Positions 49,455-57,160 of a stretch of 64,000 bases of DNA are shown in pieces. Position 1 is the stretch's first letter; each line of letters opens with the position of its first letter. Under the pieces are notes generated by a model. That model had not been told where the DNA came from. It saw only the letters and a program-made list of their open reading frames with translations, and did no database searches. Origin of the DNA: Actinoplanes flavus (GTDB lineage: Bacteria > Actinomycetota > Actinomycetes > Mycobacteriales > Micromonosporaceae); assembly GCF_017592555.1 (NCBI RefSeq), contig NZ_JAGFNS010000008.1, positions 196,127-260,126 on the forward strand, given 5' to 3'. A program made the position numbers and the translations under genes.

Positions 49455-51464
49455 GTGAGTGATTTTCAGCAGTTCGCAGCGGATGTGACCACACGTCTGT
49501 CGGCGATGTCCAAGGGCGAGTTGTACGTCGTCGGCGACGGTCTCGACCGGGACTCGCTCTGGCTCACCTTTCTCGAATCCTTCCCCGCCGGCACCAATCG
49601 CCGGTTCCGTGAGCGGTCCGAGTACGACTGCTCGACCTGCCGCGGGTTCGTCAGGAACTTCGGTAACGTCGTGGAGATTCGCGACGGTCGGGTTCGTACC
49701 GTCTGGTCCGGGGTCTCCGCCTCCGACCCGGTCTTCTCCGTCGTCGCCGCCGCGATGGACGCCTTCGTCGGCACGCTGCCGTTGTCCGGCGTCTTCCGGT
49801 CCACCGAGGCGCAGTACGGGACGAGGACGACCCGGACGCTGCGTGACGGCCAGGTCGAGGTGTGGCACCACCTGCACGGCCGGGTGGAGAAGCGGCATCG
49901 CAGCAGGGACGCCGGCGCGGAACGGGGCGCCTTCGACGCCGCGGTGCAGGTGTTCCAGCGGGGCCTGGCCGAGCTGACCCAGCACGCTCTGGACACCGTC
50001 GTCGACCTCATCGACGACGACGCCCTCTACCGGGGCGCCGAGCATCGCCGGGCGGTGACCGAGTTCCGGTCGTTGCAGAACCGGTGGACGCAGGCGGCCG
50101 ACGGACGGGCGTTCGTCTTCGCCAACGCCATGAACCCGGCGGCCCGGTTCCGCAACACGGTGATCGGCACCCTCGTTCAGGATCTCTCCGCGGGCGTCGA
50201 CCTGGAGCAGGCGGTCCGGTCGTTCGAGACGAAGGTGGCGCCGCAGAATTACCAGCGCCCCACGGCGCTGATCACCCCGGCCATGGTCAAGGCTGCCATG
50301 AAGACCATCGGCGAGCTGGGCATCGAGGAGTCGTTGCAGCGACGCTTCGCCCGGCTGTCCGACGTGTCGGTCACCAACGTGCTGTGGGTCGACAACGACA
50401 CCCAGTCGCGGATGAAGGACGGCATCGAAGGGCTGCTCATGCGGGCGGCCACCACCGGGTCGTCGGGTGCGCGTCTTCGGGACGCGAAGCCGGAGGAGGT
50501 TCCGGTGGTCGCCTTCATGAAGGACGTCCTGCCCGGCGCCGCGAGCATCGACCTGTGGGTCGGCAACAGCCACGAACCGCATTTCGTCAGTCTCACCACC
50601 GGCCGGCACCCGGACGCGCCGCGGCTGTTCACGTGGGACAACGACTTCGGCTGGTCCTACGGCGGCAACGTCACCGACTCGATCAAGGAGAAGGTCAAGC
50701 GGGCCGGCGGCAACGTCACCGGCAAGCTGCGGGTGAGCCTGTCCTGGTTCAACCACGACGACCTCGACCTGCACGTGTTCGAACCCAACGGCGACCACAT
50801 CTGGTACCGGGAGAAGCGCAACAAGCTGGACGTCGACATGAACGCGGGCGGCGGGTTCTCCCGCGAACCGGTGGAGAACGTCACCTGGGCCGGCAAGGTC
50901 CCCGACGGCGTGTACCGGATCGAGGTGAACCAGTACCACAAGCGGGAGAGCACCGACGTCGGCTTCGTGATCGAGACCGAGAGCAACGGGAAGATCGAGC
51001 ATTACCGCCACGAGCGGGCGGTCGGCCACCAGGAGACCGTCGAGGTGGGCCGGATGACGGTCGCCGGCGAGGTGATCACCGCTTTCCAGCCGGGTGAGGC
51101 CATGCGGGCGGGCAGCGTCGGCAGGGACCGCTGGGGCATCACCACCGAACAGTTCGTGCCGGTGTCCACCATCATGTACTCGCCGAACTACTTCGACGAC
51201 AACGAGGTCGGCAACCGCCACTACTTCTTCATCCTGAAAGGGTGCGTGAACGACCAGCCGACCCGGGGCATCTACAACGAGTTCCTCCGCGGCGACCTGC
51301 AACCGCACCGCAAGGTGTTCGAGGTTCTCGGCGACCGCACCAAGTGCGAGCCGTCGGAGGATCAGCTGTCCGGCCTCGGCTTCAGCTCCACGGTCCGCGA
51401 TGCCGTGGTCGCCAAGGTCACCATGACCAGCGGCCGGCGCCGCCTCATCAGCATCCAGTTCTGA
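49455..51464 (+). CDS. Large protein with DUF2135-like domain, uncharacterised family
   Basis: 669 residues from GTG 49455 (GGGGAG 9 bases upstream). No signal peptide or membrane segment. An N-terminal YDCSTCRGFVRNFG contributes a Cys pair. The middle is helical, with a stretch VIGTLVQDLSAGVDLEQAV. From about 430 a beta-rich DUF2135-like domain carries VSLSWFNHDDLDLHVFEPNG and VDMNAGGGFSREPVENV, resembling calcium-binding beta-sandwich domains. The C-terminus contains YFFILKGCVNDQPTRGIYNE. From memory, homologues occur in bacterial and phage genomes paired with the next gene; no function is assigned. The pair is therefore a possible transferred module. Confidence 0.75.
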   Translation: MSDFQQFAADVTTRLSAMSKGELYVVGDGLDRDSLWLTFLESFPAGTNRRFRERSEYDCSTCRGFVRNFGNVVEIRDGRVRTVWSGVSASDPVFSVVAAAMDAFVGTLPLSGVFRSTEAQYGTRTTRTLRDGQVEVWHHLHGRVEKRHRSRDAGAERGAFDAAVQVFQRGLAELTQHALDTVVDLIDDDALYRGAEHRRAVTEFRSLQNRWTQAADGRAFVFANAMNPAARFRNTVIGTLVQDLSAGVDLEQAVRSFETKVAPQNYQRPTALITPAMVKAAMKTIGELGIEESLQRRFARLSDVSVTNVLWVDNDTQSRMKDGIEGLLMRAATTGSSGARLRDAKPEEVPVVAFMKDVLPGAASIDLWVGNSHEPHFVSLTTGRHPDAPRLFTWDNDFGWSYGGNVTDSIKEKVKRAGGNVTGKLRVSLSWFNHDDLDLHVFEPNGDHIWYREKRNKLDVDMNAGGGFSREPVENVTWAGKVPDGVYRIEVNQYHKRESTDVGFVIETESNGKIEHYRHERAVGHQETVEVGRMTVAGEVITAFQPGEAMRAGSVGRDRWGITTEQFVPVSTIMYSPNYFDDNEVGNRHYFFILKGCVNDQPTRGIYNEFLRGDLQPHRKVFEVLGDRTKCEPSEDQLSGLGFSSTVRDAVVAKVTMTSGRRRLISIQF

Positions 51465-51495
51465 TTCCCTACCCGGACATCCGAGAGAGGCCACC

Positions 51496-51891
51496 GTGAC
51501 CATTTTCGAGAAGGCCACGCGGGAGAAGTTCCGCTACCCGTCGGCCAAAGGCCTGCTGACCACGGAACAGCTGTGGGAGCTGCCGCTGACCGCCAGGTCC
51601 GGGTTCAGCCTCGATGACGTGGCCAAGGCCGTCAACGCCGAACTCAAGGCCGTCGACACCGAGTCGTTCGTGGCCACCGAGACCAATCCGGCCAAGGCGA
51701 CCCTGGAGACCAAGCTGGAGGTCGTCAAGCACGTCATCGCCGTCCGCCTCGCGGAGGACCGGGCGGCGAAGGCGGCGGCGGCCAAGAAGCTGGAGAAGGA
51801 GAAGCTGCTGGCCGTCCTGGGGCGCAAGCAGGACGCGGCCCTGGAGAACCTGACCGAGGCGGAGCTGCTGGCCCGCATCGACAGTCTGTAG
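51496..51891 (+). CDS. Small partner protein of the DUF2135-like gene
   Basis: 131 residues from GTG 51496 with GAGAGAGG upstream. The first 40 residues (FEKATREKFRYPSAKGLL, then TTEQLWELPL) form a recognisable N-terminal module, followed by a long Lys/Ala/Glu-rich helix (AEDRAAKAAAAKKLEKEKLL) and a final LTEAELLARIDSL. Probably a coiled coil or structural helper. It lies 31 bases after its partner and appears to be cotranscribed. Function unknown. Confidence 0.75.
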   Translation: MTIFEKATREKFRYPSAKGLLTTEQLWELPLTARSGFSLDDVAKAVNAELKAVDTESFVATETNPAKATLETKLEVVKHVIAVRLAEDRAAKAAAAKKLEKEKLLAVLGRKQDAALENLTEAELLARIDSL

Positions 51892-51902
51892 CCCGCAAGC
51901 GG

Positions 51903-51941
51903 TCAGGCCGCCCGGCGCCCGGTGACGAGAACGGAGCGCAC
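51903..51941 (-). pseudogene. Remnant of an epimerase gene start
   Basis: On the minus strand GTG at 51941 opens 12 codons (VRSVLVTGRRAA) and a TGA. The first 23 bases match the start of the epimerase gene at 38922 at 18 positions, and the 16 bp between it and the opposite GTG are nearly identical at both loci. The rest of the gene is gone. Confidence 0.65.
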
Positions 51942-51957
51942 CGTTTACGTTGTAACG
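51942..51957. promoter_or_regulatory. 16-bp divergent start region, copy 2
   Basis: CGTTTACGTTGTAACG, 15/16 identical to 38923-38938. TACGTT (51946-51951) serves as a possible -10 for the isochorismatase gene, whose GTG would be at or near the transcript start, since no ribosome site is present. Confidence 0.5.
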
Positions 51958-52605
51958 GTGACCGATCACGTCGCGCCACACTGGGACTCCTCCGCCCTCG
52001 TCGTCATCGACATGCAGGCCGATTTCGCCGCGATCGCCGGCACGGTCGAGGTGTCGCCCCGGGTCGACGAGCTGGCGGCCGCGTTCCGGCGGGCGGGGCG
52101 GCCGATCGTGCACATCGTGCGGCTGTACCCGCCGGGTTCGCCCGACGTCGATCTGCCGCGGCGTGGCGCGACGACCATCGTGGCGCCGGGCACACCGGGC
52201 GCCGGCCTGCTCGCCGGGCCGGCCACCCCGGTGAGCCTGGACGCCGGGCTGCTGCTGAGCGGACGGCCCCAGGAGGTCGGCGACCACGAGATCGTGCTGT
52301 TCAAGCCGCGATGGGGCGCCTTCTACCGGACCGTCCTCGAGCAGTGGCTGCGCGACCACGGGGCGGACACGCTGGTGGTGTGCGGGTGCAATCTGCCGAA
52401 CTGCCCGCGGGCGACGCTGTTCCAGGCGAGCGAGCGCGACTTCCGTACCGTTCTGGCCACCGACGCGGTGTCGCAGACCAGCGCCGAACGCCTCGCCGAC
52501 CTGGCCGGGATCGGCGTCACGCTGACCACCACGGCGGAGATCATCGATCGGCTGGGCGCGATCGGAGAGCGGCTCCCCGATGAGGCGGATCGGAAAATGA
52601 TTTGA
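51958..52605 (+). CDS. Isochorismatase family (cysteine) hydrolase
   Basis: 215 residues from GTG 51958. The family triad is visible: Asp in ALVVIDMQADF, Lys in VLFKPRWGAF and Cys in GCNLPNCPRATLFQAS. Members hydrolyse isochorismate, nicotinamide or related amides; the substrate is not deducible. It is the intact copy of the decayed gene at 38939, with the same start region. It stands alone between the DUF2135-like pair and the MFS pump, with an epimerase remnant where the divergent partner should be. Confidence 0.88.
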   Translation: MTDHVAPHWDSSALVVIDMQADFAAIAGTVEVSPRVDELAAAFRRAGRPIVHIVRLYPPGSPDVDLPRRGATTIVAPGTPGAGLLAGPATPVSLDAGLLLSGRPQEVGDHEIVLFKPRWGAFYRTVLEQWLRDHGADTLVVCGCNLPNCPRATLFQASERDFRTVLATDAVSQTSAERLADLAGIGVTLTTTAEIIDRLGAIGERLPDEADRKMI

Positions 52606-52686
52606 CGCCGCCGATATTCTGATCCTCCGTGCTTGCGGTAGGTGAGCCGGGAGGGGCCCTGCCCTTCTCGACACACAGGAGCCGCA

Positions 52687-53862
52687 ATGCGCCGGGCGCC
52701 CGCCCTCCCCTTCCTGCTCGTCACCGTCTTCCTCGACATGCTCGGCCTCGGCCTGGTCGTGCCGATCCTGCCTGCCCTGATGACGGCCGTCGCCGCCGAC
52801 GTGACGGCGGCCGCGTTCTGGTCCGGGCTGCTCGGCTCGGTGTACGGGCTGCTCCAGTTCGTCCTGTCGCCGCTGCTGGGGCGGCTCTCCGACCGGTACG
52901 GACGACGCCCGGTCCTGCTCGTCTCGCTGGCGTGTCTCGGCTTCGACTGGCTGGCCCACGCCGTCGCGCTGAGCCCGTGGCCGCTGCTGCTGTGCCACGC
53001 GCTGGCCGGGGCGTTCGCCGGGACGAACACCGTTGTCAACGCGTACATCGCCGACGTCACGCCGCCGGACGGACGGGCCCGGGCGTACGGGCTGATCGGC
53101 TCCGCCTTCGGCCTGGGTTTCGTGGCCGGGCCGGTGCTCGGCGGGCTGCTCGGCGCGGTCGACGTGCGCGCGCCGTTCTTCGCCGCGGCCGCCCTGTCGC
53201 TGGCCAACGTCGCCTACGGCTGGTTCGTGCTGCCCGAGTCGCGGCCCGGCGACCGCACCACCCCGCTGACACTGCGGGCGACCAACCCGTTCCGGGCGAT
53301 CGCCGAGGTGCTGCGCCGGCCGGTGCTGGGCCGGCTCGCCTACGCCCGGCTCTGCTCGGACGTCTCCCGCATGATCTTCCAGTCGGTGTGGGCGTTCTTC
53401 CTCACCCACCGGTTCTCCTGGAGCACCGCGCACGTCGGCACCGTGATGGCGGCATCCGCGCTGGCCGGGGCACTCTTCCAAGCCCGGGCCGTCGGCCCGA
53501 TCGTCCGGCGGCTCGGCGACCGGCGGGCCGCGGTGGGTGGCGGTCTGGTCAGTGCGACAACCCTTCTCGGTACGGCGTTCGCCGGCGAACCGTGGCACCT
53601 CTACACGATTCTGGCCGTCGGGGTGCTGGGCTCGGTCGGCGGTGCGGCCGCCCAGTCGTGGATCTCCCGCGTGGTGGGCGACGACGAGCAGGGCGCCGTC
53701 CAGGGGGCGCTGACCGGAATCGGGGCGGCCGCCGAAACGGTGGTGCCACTGGCGGCGGGTGTGGTTTTCGGAGCCTCACTCGCGTACGGATCAGCGGGTT
53801 TGATCTTCGTGGTGGCCGCCGGGTTCGCGGCCTGGTCCGTGCTGATCACCGCACGTTGCTGA
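52687..53862 (+). CDS. MFS efflux transporter (TetA-like)
   Basis: 391 residues with twelve membrane segments. The motif A loop GRLSDRYGRRP lies between segments 2 and 3, and GPVLGGLLG is the antiporter motif in segment 5. This places it with the drug:H+ antiporters of the TetA/DHA1 type. ATG at 52687 has AGGAG at a 6-base spacing. Its end overlaps the convergent MarR-like gene by 17 bp, so that regulator probably controls it. Confidence 0.88.
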   Translation: MRRAPALPFLLVTVFLDMLGLGLVVPILPALMTAVAADVTAAAFWSGLLGSVYGLLQFVLSPLLGRLSDRYGRRPVLLVSLACLGFDWLAHAVALSPWPLLLCHALAGAFAGTNTVVNAYIADVTPPDGRARAYGLIGSAFGLGFVAGPVLGGLLGAVDVRAPFFAAAALSLANVAYGWFVLPESRPGDRTTPLTLRATNPFRAIAEVLRRPVLGRLAYARLCSDVSRMIFQSVWAFFLTHRFSWSTAHVGTVMAASALAGALFQARAVGPIVRRLGDRRAAVGGGLVSATTLLGTAFAGEPWHLYTILAVGVLGSVGGAAAQSWISRVVGDDEQGAVQGALTGIGAAAETVVPLAAGVVFGASLAYGSAGLIFVVAAGFAAWSVLITARC

Positions 53863-54289
53863 TCATTTTCTGCAGCACCCGCAGCGTGGTCACGTAGTCG
53901 GCGTCGGCTATGCCCTCGTGGATCCGGGCGCGGATCGCGGGGGCGTGGCTCTTCATCCCGACGCGCGCCGCCTCACCCTCCGGCGTGATCCACCAGCGGC
54001 CGTCGTCCTCCCGGAGCCAGCCGCGCCCGGCCAGCACCGCCGCCTCGGCGGCGAGATCGTCCTCGGGCCGCAGGTAGTCGCTCATCGCCTGCCGCAGCTC
54101 GGGGACGGTCCGGCCGCGCTCGTCCGGGGACAGATCATTCGCGGACAGGTTGCGCAGCAGCCAGAACTGCGGCTGGGAGAATCCGGCCTCGGCCTGGCGG
54201 GCCCGGGTGAAGGCGATGAGCGCCTCGTAGGCGACACCGGTCCAGTAGGCGGCGGGCTGTCCGGCGAGTTCGGCATCGGTGAGCTGCAT
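53846..54289 (-). CDS. MarR-like regulator
   Basis: 147 residues with helical dimerisation ends and a winged HTH: FSQPQFWLLRNLSANDLS, TVPELRQAMSDYLRPEDDLA then LREDDGRWWITPEG as wing. It is divergent from the gene at 54348, and a perfect palindrome at 54305-54324 lies just upstream of its start. The 3' end overlaps the MFS gene. It likely autoregulates and controls the divergent operon, the pump or both. Confidence 0.78.
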   Translation of the reverse strand: MQLTDAELAGQPAAYWTGVAYEALIAFTRARQAEAGFSQPQFWLLRNLSANDLSPDERGRTVPELRQAMSDYLRPEDDLAAEAAVLAGRGWLREDDGRWWITPEGEAARVGMKSHAPAIRARIHEGIADADYVTTLRVLQKMISNVR

Positions 54290-54304
54290 GTTGACGACCG
54301 TAGA

Positions 54305-54324
54305 ACCTCAATCAATGTTGAGGT
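54305..54324. promoter_or_regulatory. Palindromic operator, probable MarR site
   Basis: ACCTCAA (54305-54311) and TTGAGGT (54318-54324) are perfect 7-bp inverted arms around TCAATG. It is centred between the divergent starts at 54289 and 54348, the typical place and size for a MarR dimer site. Confidence 0.6.
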
Positions 54325-54347
54325 CAACGCTCGGGCATGATCTATAC

Positions 54348-55007
54348 ATGGATCTTCCCTTGCACGATCCGCTGTTCTGGGCGCGGTACACGTTCGCCTA
54401 CGAGGACGAGGACCGCGTCGGCGACCTGGCGGACCAGATCGAGGACGTCGACCTCGATGACGACGACGAGGACATCGAGGGTGTCGAGGTGGTCTTCGAC
54501 GTCGGCGGCGGCTGTCGCCTGGTGCTCGACGTCGCCCTCGACCTCGACCAGCACGAGTTGGAACTGATCGTGCCCGGCCGCAAGAAGCCCAAGACGCTGG
54601 GCTGGGACGACATGGTGCAATGGCATCCGCACGCGCTGCGCTGGTCCGAGCTCGACCTGATCTGTCGGGCGATCGACCCGGCGCCCGGCCCGGCGCTGGC
54701 GCTGCTGTGCCGGTTCGCCGCGGTGTTCGAGGACGACGACGTGGACGCCGCCGCGGCCACGGTGGACGCCGCCTACGCGTCGCTGCGACCCGAAGGCTGG
54801 ACCGGGTACTGGCCCAGCGCCGCCGAGTGGCTGGAACGCAACGACCTGCGCGGGCAGGCGGTCACCTGGCACACCGACGGGCAGGGGCGGCACTGGGCCA
54901 GGCAGAAGGACTGGAACCAGGAGAAGGACTTCTACAGCATCCGTCAGGGGCCGGACACGTTCCCGCACGACGAACTGCGGACCCTGCTCGAGGCGGCGCG
55001 CCGATGA
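54348..55007 (+). CDS. Acidic hypothetical protein
   Basis: 219 residues from ATG 54348. The N-terminal part is strongly acidic (DVDLDDDDEDIEGVEVVF), the middle has alternating strands (CRLVLDVALDLDQHELELI), and the C-terminus is Trp-rich (EGWTGYWPSAAEWLE, ARQKDWNQEKDFYS). No signal or membrane segment and no family recognised. It overlaps the HAD hydrolase gene as ATGA and is transcribed away from the MarR-like gene. Confidence 0.65.
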   Translation: MDLPLHDPLFWARYTFAYEDEDRVGDLADQIEDVDLDDDDEDIEGVEVVFDVGGGCRLVLDVALDLDQHELELIVPGRKKPKTLGWDDMVQWHPHALRWSELDLICRAIDPAPGPALALLCRFAAVFEDDDVDAAAATVDAAYASLRPEGWTGYWPSAAEWLERNDLRGQAVTWHTDGQGRHWARQKDWNQEKDFYSIRQGPDTFPHDELRTLLEAARR

Positions 55008-55672
55008 TCCGGGCCGTCATCATCGACGTCGACGACACCCTGTGCATGACCGAGGCGGCGTCGTTCGTACTGGAGAACGAGGTCCTCGCGGCCATGGGCC
55101 GTCCGCCGATGACACGCGAACTGCACCTGGCCACCTGGGGTGACCCGCTGCTGGAGGCCATGCCGAAACGCTCCCCCGGCATCGACCTGAACATTTTCGG
55201 CCCGCTGTTCCAGACCGCCATGGAACGGCACGTCGCCGACGGGCTCCTCGACGTCATCCCCGAGGAGAACCTGAACGCCCTCGACGCGCTGATCGAAGCG
55301 GACCGGTCGGTGCTGCTGCTCACCTCCCGGGCCGAATCGGAGATCCGGCACATGCTGGAACCCGGCCACGCCGTCGCGAGCCGGGTGTCCGGCGCCTACC
55401 ACCGGGGCAACACCCGGTACGGCAAACCCGACCCGCGCGCCTTCGACGAATTGCTGGCGCACACCGGGTTGTCGCCGGCGCAGTGTGTCTACGTCGGCGA
55501 CTCGCCCGGTGACGCGGTGGCGGCCGGTGGCGCGGGGATGGCGTTCATCGCCTGCCTGCAGAGCGGCGTACGCCGAATCGAGGACTTCGACGGCCGGCAC
55601 GTGACCGCGACGATCGACGCGTTTCCCGAGGTGGTGCCGGTGGTGGAGCGGCTCAGCCGAATTCCAGGCTGA
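55004..55672 (+). CDS. HAD-superfamily hydrolase
   Basis: 222 residues. Motif I DVDDTL supplies the nucleophile Asp and general acid, motif II is a Ser/Thr in LLLTSR, Lys lies in YGKPDPRAF and motif IV is VYVGDSPGDAVAAGGAGM. This fits phosphoglycolate-phosphatase-like HAD enzymes of about this length; substrate unknown. The 3' end overlaps the convergent hydrolase gene by 20 bp. Confidence 0.88.
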   Translation: MIRAVIIDVDDTLCMTEAASFVLENEVLAAMGRPPMTRELHLATWGDPLLEAMPKRSPGIDLNIFGPLFQTAMERHVADGLLDVIPEENLNALDALIEADRSVLLLTSRAESEIRHMLEPGHAVASRVSGAYHRGNTRYGKPDPRAFDELLAHTGLSPAQCVYVGDSPGDAVAAGGAGMAFIACLQSGVRRIEDFDGRHVTATIDAFPEVVPVVERLSRIPG

Positions 55673-57095
55673 CCCGGTGCCCGCTGGACGGCCAGGCGGG
55701 CACGCTGAGCCGGGTCCGACCGGCGCCGCGCTCCTGCGCGATCACCTCGACGGTCGCGCCCGCGTGCCCTCTCCCCGCGTCCGCCCGTGCCGCGTCCGCA
55801 CTCCCCACGTCCGCCTTCCCGGTGTCCGGACTCCCCGCGTCCGCCTTTCCGGTATCCGCTCTCCCGTTGTGCGCCGGGATGAACAGGTCGACGCCGGAGA
55901 TGAACGGCTGTGCGATGAACTCGGGCAGCGGCGCGGTCAGGTCGGTGACGCCGTCGCTGTCGTCGTCGAAGGCGAAGATGCCGATCACCCGCCGGTTGTG
56001 CGGGGCGGTCGCCGGGTTGAGGATGTCCTGCCCGTTGATCCACAGGTGGTCGCCCTCGCCGCCCCACCACTCCTTCTGCCGCTGGATCGTCAGCGCGGTG
56101 TGCCGGTCGCTGGTGTCGACCAGGGCGCCCAGCCCTTCGCCGGGACGGCTGGTGAGCAGACGGACGAACGTGTCCGTGCGGCGGAACGGCTCGAAGTAGA
56201 AGTGATGCACCGACTGCCCGGCCCGGAGCAGGGCGAACTCGTACCGGGCGTGCGGGTCGAGCGGCACCGGGCCGAACGCTCCCCCGGCGCCGACCGCGAT
56301 CCGGGCCACCGGCCTGGGCCGCAGTCGCCGCCCGGTCGCGTGGTGGACCGGGTAGATCTCCAGCTCGGCGTCGGTGACCCCCGCGTTGCTGGGGAACAGC
56401 ACGGCCCGGCCGGAGACGTGCGCGATCCGGGTGGATCGGACCTCGACGGTACGGGGATCGCAGCCCCGCAGGAACCGGTGGATCGCCGAGAACGACTCGG
56501 CCGACGACACGGTCTGGGTGTGCGACTGTTCCGGGAAGGAAACGTTGGTCGCGCCCACCACGGTCCGGGCCGGGTCGCCCTCACCCCAGATGGCCAGCGT
56601 CGGCACCCCGCCGGGCAGCGCCGCCGCGGGCCGGCCGTCCAGGTTGACGTAGTGCGCGACCCGGGCGGCCCGCTCGGGTGAGCTGTTGAGGTAACCCTGG
56701 GTGACGTAGGTGCCGAGCGAGTGGGCGAGCAGGTCGACCCGGTCGGCGCCGGTGGCGGCGAGCAGGCGGTCGATGCGGGCGTCGAGCCCGGCCCACACGT
56801 CGGCGAGGATGGCGACGATGTTCGGGGAGTCGTACTCGTGCGCCTCGATGACTCCCGCCGGGTAGCCGTTGCTCGCCAGACGTTTGGCCTGCACCCGGAA
56901 CTGCATCGCGGAGCCGGCGCTGCCGTGGATGAAGATGGCCGGGCGTGGGGCGGCCGCGTGCGCGGGCTTTCCCGATCCGGCGGCCGCGTGCGCGGGCTTT
57001 CCCGATCCGGCGGCGGCATGTGCCGGCGTGGCTGTTCCGGCGGCGAGCGCGGCGCCGGCGGGCAGTGCGATCAGCGTACGGCGAGTAATCCCCAT
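55653..57095 (-). CDS. Tat-exported alpha/beta hydrolase with C-terminal extension
   Basis: 480 residues. The N-terminus has a twin-arginine signal (TRRTLIALPAGAALAAGTA). A duplicated 10-residue unit (GSGKPAHAAA) follows. The alpha/beta-hydrolase core shows IFIHGSAGSAMQF (oxyanion region) and LLAHSLGTY (nucleophile Ser), as in lipases or esterases. A beta-rich domain occupies the second half, and near the end lies a low-complexity Asp/Ala stretch (GRADTGKADAGSPDTGKADV). ATG at 57095 has GGGAGAG at a 3-9 base distance; that ribosome site abuts one arm of a perfect inverted repeat. Related actinobacterial proteins are annotated as lipases. Confidence 0.85.
   Translation of the reverse strand: MGITRRTLIALPAGAALAAGTATPAHAAAGSGKPAHAAAGSGKPAHAAAPRPAIFIHGSAGSAMQFRVQAKRLASNGYPAGVIEAHEYDSPNIVAILADVWAGLDARIDRLLAATGADRVDLLAHSLGTYVTQGYLNSSPERAARVAHYVNLDGRPAAALPGGVPTLAIWGEGDPARTVVGATNVSFPEQSHTQTVSSAESFSAIHRFLRGCDPRTVEVRSTRIAHVSGRAVLFPSNAGVTDAELEIYPVHHATGRRLRPRPVARIAVGAGGAFGPVPLDPHARYEFALLRAGQSVHHFYFEPFRRTDTFVRLLTSRPGEGLGALVDTSDRHTALTIQRQKEWWGGEGDHLWINGQDILNPATAPHNRRVIGIFAFDDDSDGVTDLTAPLPEFIAQPFISGVDLFIPAHNGRADTGKADAGSPDTGKADVGSADAARADAGRGHAGATVEVIAQERGAGRTRLSVPAWPSSGHRVSLEFG
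56951..57010. repeat. Two perfect 30-bp direct repeats inside the hydrolase gene
   Basis: Copies 56951-56980 and 56981-57010 are identical and encode the duplicated GSGKPAHAAA unit just after the Tat signal. The in-frame length keeps the gene open. Confidence 0.9.
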
Positions 57096-57103
57096 CGACT
57101 CTC

Positions 57104-57160
57104 CCGATAGACAGCGGTGATTGTTGCACGGTGAGTGCGATTATTGCCGCTGTCTATCGG
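57104..57160. promoter_or_regulatory. Perfect 14-bp inverted repeat with 29-base spacer
   Basis: CCGATAGACAGCGG (57104-57117) and CCGCTGTCTATCGG (57147-57160) are exact inverted copies. One arm ends next to the kinase stop codon (57161), and the other merges with the hydrolase ribosome site (57099-57105). It may act as terminator for the kinase gene, as an operator or as an mRNA hairpin controlling hydrolase translation. No U tract follows. Confidence 0.7.
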
